A DNA stretch of 64,000 nt from Asanoa sp040676615 (GTDB taxonomy: Bacteria > Actinomycetota > Actinomycetes > Mycobacteriales > Micromonosporaceae), in assembly GCF_040676615.1 (NCBI RefSeq), contig NZ_JBFAPI010000002.1, positions 248,001 to 312,000 of the forward strand. The letters run 5' to 3'. This document shows positions 28,813-36,671 of this stretch, one piece after another; positions within the stretch are counted from its first letter, which is position 1; every line of letters begins with the position of its first letter. The position numbers and the translations under genes were made by a program. The notes under the pieces are model-generated. The model worked only from the letters and a program-made list of their open reading frames with translations. It had not been told where the DNA came from and did no database searches.

Positions 28813-30069
28813 ATGGATCCGCTGCCGCTCGCCCGCCTGCAGTTCGCGACGACGACCTCGATCCACTTTCTGTTCGTCCTCGTGACCCTCGGCCTGGTGA
28901 CGCTCCTCGTCTACCTGCAGACCGCCGCGTTCGTGACCCGCAAGCCGGTCTACGAGCGGATGGTGCGGTTCTGGGGTTCGATCTACCTGATCAACTACGT
29001 GCTCGGCATCGCGACCGGCATCGTGATGGAGTTCCAGTTCGGGCTCAACTGGAGTGGCCTGTCGCGCTACATCGGCAACGTCTTCGGAGCCCCGGTCGCG
29101 CTGGAGACGCTGCTCGCGTTCTTCCTCGAGTCGACCCTGCTCGGCATGTGGATCTTCGGCTGGCACCGGCTCCGGCGCGGGGTGCACCTGGCCCTGCTCT
29201 ACGGCGTGGCCCTCACGGCGTACGCCTCGGCGTTCTTCATCATGGTCGCCAACGCCTGGCTGCAGCACCCGGTCGGCTACGAGATCCGGGACGGCGTCGC
29301 ACACCTCACCGACTTCACCGCCCTGCTGAGCAACCCGACCTTCACCATGGCCATCGGGCACGTCGTCTCGGCCGCGCTGCTCACCGGCGGGATGGTGCTG
29401 GCCGGCATCAGCGCGTGGCTGCTGCTGCGCCGCTCACCCGACTACGAGTTGCTGCGCAAGTCGCTCTGGATCGGGCTGGTCACCGTGACCTGCGCCGGGG
29501 TGCCGTTGCTGGGCTTCGGTTTCGCGCAGTTCGGCGCCGTCGGTGCGGTGCAGCCGACGAAGTTCGGCGACGACGCGGCCAAAGCGCAGGCGGTCGCCGA
29601 CTTCACGGCCCGGTTCGGGCCCGGCGACTACCTGCCACCGGTGTACGCCAACGCCAGCCTCGGTTTCATGATCTTGATCGGCTTCATCCTGGTCTGGGCG
29701 TTCGTCATGTTGCCGCTCTTCTACCGCGACTGGATCGTGCGGCTCAAGTTCCCGTTGGTGCTGGTCGTGCTGGCGTTGCCGCTGCCCTTCCTGGCCGCGA
29801 TCCTCGGCTGGCTCACCCGCGAGGGCGGCCGGCAACCCTGGGCCGCCTACGGCCTGCTCAAGGTCGACGACGCGGTCAGCCCGATCAGCGGCGGCGTGCT
29901 GCTGGCGTCGTTCCTCGGCTTCACCGCGCTGCTGCTCACCCTCGCCGTGACCAACTGGGTGCTGATCGCCAAGCGGGCCGCCCGCGGCACCGCCGACCCC
30001 GCCCTCGGCCGCTCGCTGGCCGACGTTTCCCCCGACGAGCACCGGCCCGAACCGGTGCTGGCCCGATAG
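28813..30069 (+). CDS. cydA: Cytochrome bd oxidase subunit I
   Basis: A 418-residue heme-bearing subunit of the bd-type quinol oxidase, which reduces oxygen without pumping protons. ARLQFATTTSIHFLFV contains the first heme ligand (His18), TMAIGHVVSAALLTG the second, and GRQPWAAYG is the conserved Q-loop end motif. About nine membrane helices are expected. It is about 100 residues shorter than E. coli CydA, as in the short-Q-loop forms. ATG 28813 is preferred to GTG 28807 because GGAGG (28801-28805) is well spaced from it. First gene of cydABDC; CTAC/GTAG dyads lie just upstream. Confidence 0.95.
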   Translation: MDPLPLARLQFATTTSIHFLFVLVTLGLVTLLVYLQTAAFVTRKPVYERMVRFWGSIYLINYVLGIATGIVMEFQFGLNWSGLSRYIGNVFGAPVALETLLAFFLESTLLGMWIFGWHRLRRGVHLALLYGVALTAYASAFFIMVANAWLQHPVGYEIRDGVAHLTDFTALLSNPTFTMAIGHVVSAALLTGGMVLAGISAWLLLRRSPDYELLRKSLWIGLVTVTCAGVPLLGFGFAQFGAVGAVQPTKFGDDAAKAQAVADFTARFGPGDYLPPVYANASLGFMILIGFILVWAFVMLPLFYRDWIVRLKFPLVLVVLALPLPFLAAILGWLTREGGRQPWAAYGLLKVDDAVSPISGGVLLASFLGFTALLLTLAVTNWVLIAKRAARGTADPALGRSLADVSPDEHRPEPVLAR

Positions 30070-30079
30070 GAGCAGACCA

Positions 30080-31057
30080 ATGGACCTCATCTGGTACGCC
30101 CTGCTGGGCCTGTTCTTCGCCGTCTACCTGGTGCTCGGCGGCTACGACTACGGCGTCGGGCTGTTGCTGTCGGCCGCCCGTGGCGACGGCGAACGGCGGG
30201 CCGCCCTCACCGCGGTCGGCCCGTTCTTCCTCGGCAACGAGGTCTGGCTGGTCGCCGCGCTGGGCATCCTGTTCGGCGCGTTCCCCCGGTTGGAGGGCGA
30301 GGTGCTGGCCGGTCTCTACCCGGCCATCGTGGTCGCGCTGGTCGGGGTGGTGCTGGTCACGGTGGCCGTGCAACTACGCGGGCGGCCGGCCCGGGCCGCC
30401 GCCCGGGCCGGATGGGACCGCGTGGTGATCGCGGGCAGTGCGCTGGCCGCCGCCGGCTGGGGTGCGGTCCTCGGCGGGCTGCTACAGGGCGTGCCGCTGG
30501 ACCCGGGTGGCGTGGGCCGGCTGGCGACGCCGTTCGTGGCTGCGACCGCTCTCACACTGGTGACGCTCGTCGCCCTGCAAGGTGCCACGTTCCTTTCCCT
30601 GCGGCTGCCGGCACCGCGGCGGGCGGCGACGGTGCGGCGGCTCGTTCCGGTCGCCCTCGGTGCGGTGGCGCTGGCCACGGTGCTCGGGCTGCTTTCCGGC
30701 GAGGTGCGGGCGGCGGTGAACGGCTGGGCATTCGTACCCGTGCTGCTCATTGTGGGTGTTCTCGGCGCGGCGCGGTTCCTCGCGGCGCGGCGGCCGGGCT
30801 GGGCGTTCGTCGCGAGTTCGGTCGCGCTGGCGGCGCCGGTGCTGGCCGTCGGGCTGGGGCAGTACCCGGCCGCGCTCGTCTCCACGGTCGACCCGGCCGC
30901 GACGCTGACCATCGCCGAGGCCGCCGCCGCGCCCACGACACTGCGCCTGCTGAGCTGGCTGGCGCTGCCCATGGTTCCGGTGCTTATAGGCTTCCAAGCG
31001 ATGAGCTGGTGGGTGTTCCGCGGTCGGATCGACGGCAAGGCCCCGGTTTACTGGTGA
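30080..31057 (+). CDS. cydB: Cytochrome bd oxidase subunit II
   Basis: A 325-residue polytopic subunit with about eight membrane segments. The opening DLIWYALLGLFFAVYLVLGGYDYGVGLLL and the following FFLGNEVWLVAALGILFGAFP are the family signature. It has the structural partner role to CydA. ATG 30080 follows AGGAG 10 bp after cydA ends. Its stop overlaps the cydD start (GTGA, 31054-31057), which argues for translational coupling of oxidase and assembly transporter. Confidence 0.95.
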   Translation: MDLIWYALLGLFFAVYLVLGGYDYGVGLLLSAARGDGERRAALTAVGPFFLGNEVWLVAALGILFGAFPRLEGEVLAGLYPAIVVALVGVVLVTVAVQLRGRPARAAARAGWDRVVIAGSALAAAGWGAVLGGLLQGVPLDPGGVGRLATPFVAATALTLVTLVALQGATFLSLRLPAPRRAATVRRLVPVALGAVALATVLGLLSGEVRAAVNGWAFVPVLLIVGVLGAARFLAARRPGWAFVASSVALAAPVLAVGLGQYPAALVSTVDPAATLTIAEAAAAPTTLRLLSWLALPMVPVLIGFQAMSWWVFRGRIDGKAPVYW

Positions 31058-32706
31058 GCCGCCGGCGACCGTTCGACCCGCGACTGATGCACCGGGTGCC
31101 CGCGACCCGGCGCCATCTCGCCGTGCTCGGGTTGGCCGGCGTCGCCACCGCTGTGGTGATCGTGCTCCAGGCGACCGCGTTGGCCAGCGTGCTGACCGCG
31201 GCCGCCGGCGGTCGGCTCGACCGCACCGCCCTCGGCCTGTTCGTCGGCCTGGTCGCCGCCCGCGCCGCGCTGGCCTGGGCCCAGGGCGCGGTCACCGCGT
31301 GGAGCGCCGCCGCCGTCAAGGAGGCCCTGCGGGTCGAGTTGCTCGGCTCGGTGACCCGGCGCGACCCGGCCTGGCTCGCCGGCCAGCGCGGCGGATCGCT
31401 GGCGACCCTGGTCGGCCGCGGCCTTGACGGGCTGGACGCCTACTTCACCGGCTACCTGCCGCAGCTTGTGCTCGGCGTCACCATCCCGATCGCGGTGCTG
31501 GCCCGGCTGGTGTTCGCCGACTGGACCTCGGCGGTGATCGTCGCTGTCACCCTCCCGCTGATCCCGGTCTTCGGCGCGCTGGTGGGCTGGCAGGCCCAGA
31601 CCGCCACCGAGCGGCAGTGGCGGCGGCTGTCCCGGCTCGGCGGCCACTTCCTCGACATGCTCAGCGGGCTGCCGACGCTGCGGGCGTTCGGCCGGGCCCA
31701 GGTCCAGGTCGACGTGGTCCGCCGGATGGCCGACGCACACCGCGCCGCCACGATGAAGACGCTGCGGATCGCGTTCCTGTCGGCGCTGGTGCTGGAACTC
31801 GTGGCGACGATCTCGGTCGCGCTGGTGGCGGTGCCGGTCGGCCTGCGGCTGCTCTCGGGCGGGATCACGCTTCAGGTGGCGCTGCTGGTGCTGCTGCTTA
31901 CTCCGGAGGCCTATCTGCCGCTGCGGGCCGCAGGGAGCAAGTTCCACGCCAGCCTGGAGGGGCTGACGGCGCTCGACGAGGCGCTGTCCGCGCTGCCCTC
32001 CGGCTCTGCTGCTTCGGGCACCGCCGTGCCGCGGCCCGGCCCCCTAGTTCTCTCGGGCGTGACGGTGGCCTACGACCGCACCACGGCGTTGCGCGACGTC
32101 TCGCTGACGATCCGGCCGGGCGAGCGGGTGGCGATCGTCGGCCCGTCCGGTGCCGGCAAGAGCACGCTGCTCGCTTTGCTGCTCGGCTTCGTGCGGCCGA
32201 CCACCGGCCAGGTGCTGGTCTCCGGCGTCGACCTGGCCGACGCCGACCTCGACGCCTGGCGGCGCGAGGTCGCCTGGGTGCCGCAACGCGCGCACCTGTT
32301 CGCCGGCACGGTCGCCGACAACGTGCGGCTCGGCGCGCCGGCCGACGCCGACCTCGACAAGGCGGCCACCGCCGCCGCGCTCGACGAGGTGGTCGCGGCG
32401 CTGCCGGAGGGCTGGGACACCATGCTCGGCGAGCGCGGGTACGGGTTGTCCAGCGGTCAGCGGCAGCGGATCGCGCTGGCCCGGGCGTTCCTGCGCGACC
32501 AGGCGTCGCTGGTCCTCCTCGACGAGCCCACCGCCCGGCTGGACGCCGCGTCGGAGGCGGCCGTGGTCGAGGCGACGATCGGGCTGCTGGCCGGGCGCAC
32601 CGGCGTCTTCGTCGCGCACCGCCCGGCCCTGCTCGCGGTCGCCGACCGGGTGCTGCGGGTCGACGACGGCGTGGTGACCGAACTGTCGCCGGTCGGTGTC
32701 TCGTGA
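31054..32706 (+). CDS. cydD: ABC exporter subunit CydD (bd oxidase assembly)
   Basis: A 550-residue half-transporter: membrane domain about 1-310 and ATPase domain after LVLSGVTVAYD. Walker A is VGPSGAGKSTLLALLLG, the signature is GLSSGQRQRIALARAF and Walker B ends VLLDEPTARLD. CydDC exports thiols (cysteine, glutathione in E. coli) and binds heme, and is required for bd oxidase assembly; actinobacteria would use another thiol. The GTG start at 31054 sits in the GTGA overlap with cydB. The stop overlaps the cydC GTG in the same way. Confidence 0.92.
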   Translation: MSRRRPFDPRLMHRVPATRRHLAVLGLAGVATAVVIVLQATALASVLTAAAGGRLDRTALGLFVGLVAARAALAWAQGAVTAWSAAAVKEALRVELLGSVTRRDPAWLAGQRGGSLATLVGRGLDGLDAYFTGYLPQLVLGVTIPIAVLARLVFADWTSAVIVAVTLPLIPVFGALVGWQAQTATERQWRRLSRLGGHFLDMLSGLPTLRAFGRAQVQVDVVRRMADAHRAATMKTLRIAFLSALVLELVATISVALVAVPVGLRLLSGGITLQVALLVLLLTPEAYLPLRAAGSKFHASLEGLTALDEALSALPSGSAASGTAVPRPGPLVLSGVTVAYDRTTALRDVSLTIRPGERVAIVGPSGAGKSTLLALLLGFVRPTTGQVLVSGVDLADADLDAWRREVAWVPQRAHLFAGTVADNVRLGAPADADLDKAATAAALDEVVAALPEGWDTMLGERGYGLSSGQRQRIALARAFLRDQASLVLLDEPTARLDAASEAAVVEATIGLLAGRTGVFVAHRPALLAVADRVLRVDDGVVTELSPVGVS

Positions 32707-34406
32707 CGGCCGCGGAACGCGCGGTGCTCCGGGTCGCCCGGCCCTGGCTGTGGCGGCTGGTCGGCGGCGGCCTGCTGGCGGCCGGCACCGAACTCGCCGG
32801 GCTGGCGCTGATGGCGACCGCGACCTGGCTGCTGATCACGGCCGCCGGGCAACCGCCGGTCGCCGCGCTGACGGTCGCGATCGTCGCGGTGCGGACGCTG
32901 GCCATCGCGCGGGGCGTGCTGCGCTACACCGAGCGGCTGGCCGGGCACGACGCGGTGCTGCGGATCATCACCGAGGTGCGGGCACGGATCTTCGCGACCC
33001 TGGCTTCGCGGCCCACACGGGCCACGGACCGGTCCGGCGACGCGCTGAGCCGGCTGGTCTCCGACGTCGACGCGGTGCAGGACCTGCTGCTGCGGGTGCT
33101 CGTACCGGGTGCCGCCGCCGGGTTGGTCGCGGTGCTGGCGGTGATCGGAGCGGCGGTGATCAGCCCACTGGCCGCGCTGCCGTTGGCGGCCGGGCTGTTG
33201 CTGGCCTGCGTGTGTCTGCCGTGGCTGGCGTCGGCGCTGAGCCGGCGGACGGCCGCCGAGGTGGCGCCGCTGCGGGGTGCGTTGGCGGTCGACGCCATCG
33301 ACCTGACCGCCGGGGCGGCCGACCTCGCGGCGTTCGGCGCTACCGGGCCGGCTCTCGCGAAGGCCGCGGAGCGCGCGGCGACGCTCGCCCGGCTCGAACG
33401 GCGGCTGGCGCTGGTCGGCTGGGCCGTCGACGGTGCCGGTGTGCTGCTGGCCGGCGCGACCGCGGCCGGGGTGGTGCTCGCCGCGCTGCACGCCGGCACC
33501 TCGGGCACCCTGGTCGGCGTGCTCGCGGTCGGCACGATCGCCGCCGTCGAGTCAGCGCTGGCGCTGGTCGGGGCCGCGCGGCAGCGCAACCAACTCGGCG
33601 GTGCGCTGAGCCGGGTGGCGGCGTTGCTCTCTCCCGCGGCCGGCGCGGGGTTCGGGCCTGTCGACGGGATTCCGGGCGTCGACAGCGTTTCGGTGGTCTA
33701 TCGGGCCGGCGCGGCGCCAGCGCTCGCCGATGTCAGCCTCAGCCTGCCGCCGGGCCGGCGGGTGGCGGTGGTCGGGCCCAGCGGGGCGGGCAAGAGCACG
33801 CTGCTCGCGGTGCTCGCCGGCACCGTCCGCCCCGACGCCGGCCGGGTCGTGGGCGCCGGCGACCCGCACCGGGTCGGCGGCTTGTTCGCCGACGCGCACG
33901 TCTTCCACGCCCCGGTCCGCGACAACCTGCTGCTCGCCCGCCCCGACGCCACCGACGACGACCTGGCGGCGGCCGCGGCACCGGCCGGTTTCCTCGACTG
34001 GGTCCGGGAACAGCCGGCCGGCTGGGACACCGAGGTGGGCGAGGACGGCGGCCAACTCTCCGGCGGCCAGCGGCAACGCCTGGCCCTGACCCGCGGGTTG
34101 TTGCTCGCCCCCGAGGTGCTGGTGCTCGACGAGCCGACCGAAGGCCTCGACCCCGCGGCCGCCGACGCGGTCCTGGCCGCCGTGGTCGCCGCCGCGCCGG
34201 GCGCGGTCGTGCTGGTCACCCACCGCCTGAGCGGCCTCGACGACTTCGACGAGATCCTCGTCCTCGAAAGCGGCCGGGTGGTGCAGCGCGGGCGGCACGC
34301 GTCGCTGGTCGCCGCCCCGGGCTGGTATCGCGACCAGTGGCAGATCCAACAGGCCGACGAGCGCGGCTACCTGGCGTCCTTAGGGGCTGGCACCGGAGGC
34401 CGGTAG
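32703..34406 (+). CDS. cydC: ABC exporter subunit CydC (bd oxidase assembly)
   Basis: A 567-residue half-transporter that pairs with CydD. The membrane domain includes LMATATWLLITAAGQPPVAALT and LRYTERLAGHDAVLRI, a characteristic CydC stretch. The ATPase domain has Walker A VVGPSGAGKSTLLAVLAG, signature QLSGGQRQRLALTRGL and Walker B VLVLDEPTEGLDP. Start GTG 32703 lies in a GTGA overlap with the cydD stop. It ends the four-gene cyd operon; the next gene starts 27 bp later and is unrelated. Confidence 0.92.
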   Translation: MTAAERAVLRVARPWLWRLVGGGLLAAGTELAGLALMATATWLLITAAGQPPVAALTVAIVAVRTLAIARGVLRYTERLAGHDAVLRIITEVRARIFATLASRPTRATDRSGDALSRLVSDVDAVQDLLLRVLVPGAAAGLVAVLAVIGAAVISPLAALPLAAGLLLACVCLPWLASALSRRTAAEVAPLRGALAVDAIDLTAGAADLAAFGATGPALAKAAERAATLARLERRLALVGWAVDGAGVLLAGATAAGVVLAALHAGTSGTLVGVLAVGTIAAVESALALVGAARQRNQLGGALSRVAALLSPAAGAGFGPVDGIPGVDSVSVVYRAGAAPALADVSLSLPPGRRVAVVGPSGAGKSTLLAVLAGTVRPDAGRVVGAGDPHRVGGLFADAHVFHAPVRDNLLLARPDATDDDLAAAAAPAGFLDWVREQPAGWDTEVGEDGGQLSGGQRQRLALTRGLLLAPEVLVLDEPTEGLDPAAADAVLAAVVAAAPGAVVLVTHRLSGLDDFDEILVLESGRVVQRGRHASLVAAPGWYRDQWQIQQADERGYLASLGAGTGGR

Positions 34407-34433
34407 GGGCCGTTCCGTGCGAGGCTGCCGGGT

Positions 34434-35090
34434 ATGCGTGCCAGCCTCGTCGACCAGCACATCCGGCTGCTCGACCGCGCGCTGTCCGGCCCGGCCGGCC
34501 TCAAGCGCCGGATGCTGACCGAGGCCCGCGACGGCCTCGACGACGCGGTCCGCGACCTCCGCGCGGCCGGACACGCCCGCTCGGCCGCGGAGCGGGCGGC
34601 GGTGGCCGAGTTCGGCACCGTCGACGAGGTGGCCCCGGCATTCCAGGCCGAACTGGCGGCGTCCGCCGCCCGGGTGTTGGGTCTGCGCGTGGTAACGGTG
34701 TTCGCGGTCTCGGCCATCTGCAGTGACCTGATGTGGCAGGGCGCGCCGTGGACGGGCCCACAGCCACCGACGGGCTATCTGCTGCTCTCCGCGGGCGTCG
34801 ACTGGCTGGGCAAGCTCGCGGTCGCGACTGGTTTGCTCGGCAGCGTCGCCCTGTGGCTGGCCACCCGCTACGGCCGCCAGGTGTCTGCGCGCCTGCTGCG
34901 CGGGGCGGTCGTCGCCCTGGTCGCGGTGTTGATGCTGGTCGCCGGCAGCGGACTCGCTTTGTACAGCTGGTCGGCGGAAATGTGGGACGCGGCCCTGACC
35001 TGGCCCCCGATGATCGCCGGCGCGGTGGCGATGACCGCGGCGGGAACCTGGATCGCCCGCGCGGCCTCGACCAGCCTGCGCGCGACCTAG
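34434..35090 (+). CDS. Membrane protein with permease-prefix-type N-terminal domain
   Basis: A 218-residue protein. Residues 1-80 (LLDRALSGPAGLKRRMLTEA, ARSAAERAAVAEFGTVDEVA) form the helical domain found at the front of PadR-linked permeases; this part would be cytosolic. Four hydrophobic segments follow (about 83-100, 115-140, 155-180, 190-210). It is convergent with a PadR regulator gene 5 bp away, the usual pairing for this domain. No transport motif is visible and the role is unknown. Confidence 0.78.
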   Translation: MRASLVDQHIRLLDRALSGPAGLKRRMLTEARDGLDDAVRDLRAAGHARSAAERAAVAEFGTVDEVAPAFQAELAASAARVLGLRVVTVFAVSAICSDLMWQGAPWTGPQPPTGYLLLSAGVDWLGKLAVATGLLGSVALWLATRYGRQVSARLLRGAVVALVAVLMLVAGSGLALYSWSAEMWDAALTWPPMIAGAVAMTAAGTWIARAASTSLRAT

Positions 35091-35095
35091 CTGGT

Positions 35096-35422
35096 TCAGC
35101 TGGGCTCGGCGCCGAGGAACCGGCCGACCGTGGAGCTGAACTCGTGCCAGTTGGTGCGTTCGCCGGCCAGGGCGCGGCGGCCGGCGGCCGTTAGTTCGTA
35201 GGTGCGGCGTTCGCGGCCGTTGACGGTGCTCCACGAGCTGTCGACGAAGCCGGCGCGTTCGAGGCGGCGCAGCGCCGGGTAGACCGTGCCGGTCGGCAGG
35301 TTGAGCGAGCCGCTGCTGCGGGCCTTGAGCGCTTCGATGACCGCGTATCCGTGCAGCGGGCCGTCTTCGAGCACCGACAGGAGCAGCGCGTCCAGGTGGC
35401 CGTGCAGGGCCTGCGCCTTCAT
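35096..35422 (-). CDS. PadR family transcriptional regulator
   Basis: A 108-residue winged-helix regulator: LDALLLSVLEDGPLHGYAVIEALK, LPTGTVYPALRRLERAGFV and GRERRTYELTAAGRRAL are the PadR pattern. The short C-terminal helix makes it a PadR-s2-type protein. ATG 35420-35422 begins MKAQALHGHLDA; the longer frame upstream lacks similarity. A GGTAGG-gag-CCTACC dyad lies directly before the start, suggesting autoregulation. The neighbouring permease-prefix protein is the likely functional partner. Confidence 0.9.
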   Translation of the reverse strand: MKAQALHGHLDALLLSVLEDGPLHGYAVIEALKARSSGSLNLPTGTVYPALRRLERAGFVDSSWSTVNGRERRTYELTAAGRRALAGERTNWHEFSSTVGRFLGAEPS

Positions 35423-35423
35423 A

Positions 35424-35438
35424 GGTAGGGAGCCTACC
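35424..35438 (-). promoter_or_regulatory. Dyad at the padR-like start
   Basis: GGTAGG-gag-CCTACC is a perfect 6-bp-arm inverted repeat 1 base from the start codon. On the minus strand TAGGCT (35431-35436) inside it could be the -10 box, 8 bases before the ATG, so bound regulator would block the promoter. Confidence 0.5.
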
Positions 35439-35568
35439 CGTAACCAGGTGACCACGCCAGGAAGTGGTGACCCGGGGTGCGGGCGATGGACGCGGCGGGC
35501 GCACACTAGGGTGTTCGTGCGCGAGGTCACCAAAGCACGCCCGAAACACACCACTCCCGGAGGTCAGC

Positions 35569-36609
35569 GTGGCGCGCCAGTCCAACCGGTCCAAGGCCAA
35601 GCCGCCGTCTGCGGACGCGCCCGCGGCAGAGGTCGAGGAGACCACGACCGGCAGCGACGCGACCGAGCCCGAGGTGGCGACGCCGGTCGAGACCGCTGAG
35701 GTGGCCGAGGTGGCTGAGGTCGACGCGACCGACGACGCCGACGCCGACGAGACCGGGGTCGACCCGGCCGACCAGCGGGCGCTGTGGGAAGAGCTGCGGA
35801 TCGACCCGATCGAGATCGCGCTGCCCGCCGGCACCGGCTACACGCTGCGCGCCTACCGGATGTCGAACGAGCTGACGCCGACCGACACCTCCGACCGCGA
35901 GGAAGACGACCTTTTCGCCGCCCGCAACCGGCCCGACGAGGAAGACGACGACGCCGACCTGTTCACCGACGAGGAGTTGGCGGAGCAGGCCGAGGCGGCC
36001 GGCAAGGCCGAGCGCAAAGACCGCGGCGACGACGAAGATGACGACGACGCCGACGAGGCTGACGCCGAGGCCGAGGCGGAGCTCGAAGAAGACGAGGAAG
36101 AAGAGGAAGAGGAGCCGGACGCCGAAGAGGTGCCGGTCTTCCTCACCCACCGCGGCAAGCTGCTGCTCTTCCGCAGCGCCGAGGGCCTGGTGAGCTTCAT
36201 CCGCTCCGGCGCACCCAACGACCTCGCCCAGGTCGACACCTGGGCCACGCTGGTCGACCGGCTCGAGCCGGTGAACGTGGCACCGCTCGACGAAGACTCA
36301 TACGAGCTCGACCTCGTGGTGGAGAACCTGCGCGGCGGCCACGACAGCTGGGACCCGCCGCTCATCATCGAGGCCGGCGAGGTCGCGCGCGACCTGTCCT
36401 ACGCGTTGCGCCTGCCAGCGGTGCTTGACATGCTCTCACCCGGCAACAGCCTCGACGACCTCGACGAAGCCCTGCGTGGCGTGGTCGACGGCGGGATCGG
36501 TGGGTTCATGGCACGCCGGCGACTCCGGAAAATCGGGGCACAAACCGCAAGTCTGGGCTGGCGCACGATTATCGGCAAGATCTCTGCCGCTGTGGACTGG
36601 CGCGACTGA
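35569..36609 (+). CDS. Highly acidic protein of unknown function
   Basis: A 346-residue cytosolic protein. Residues 1-70 are disordered and Ala/Glu/Thr-rich. A short conserved patch (LWEELRIDPIEIALPAGTGYTLRAY) follows. A long Asp/Glu run (about 150-190) precedes a folded C-terminal part with VFLTHRGKLLLFRSAEGLVSFIRSG and WDPPLIIEAGEVARDLSYALRL. No catalytic motif is recognised; the family is sometimes labelled primosomal without evidence I can see here. GTG 35569 follows GGAGG at 35559-35563. The large repeat protein gene begins 62 bp downstream on the same strand. Confidence 0.8.
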   Translation: MARQSNRSKAKPPSADAPAAEVEETTTGSDATEPEVATPVETAEVAEVAEVDATDDADADETGVDPADQRALWEELRIDPIEIALPAGTGYTLRAYRMSNELTPTDTSDREEDDLFAARNRPDEEDDDADLFTDEELAEQAEAAGKAERKDRGDDEDDDDADEADAEAEAELEEDEEEEEEEPDAEEVPVFLTHRGKLLLFRSAEGLVSFIRSGAPNDLAQVDTWATLVDRLEPVNVAPLDEDSYELDLVVENLRGGHDSWDPPLIIEAGEVARDLSYALRLPAVLDMLSPGNSLDDLDEALRGVVDGGIGGFMARRRLRKIGAQTASLGWRTIIGKISAAVDWRD

Positions 36610-36671
36610 CCCCCAACCAGGGAACATCAGTCCTTGGCACACGAGATGTGCCCGGGGAGGAGGACGACACC

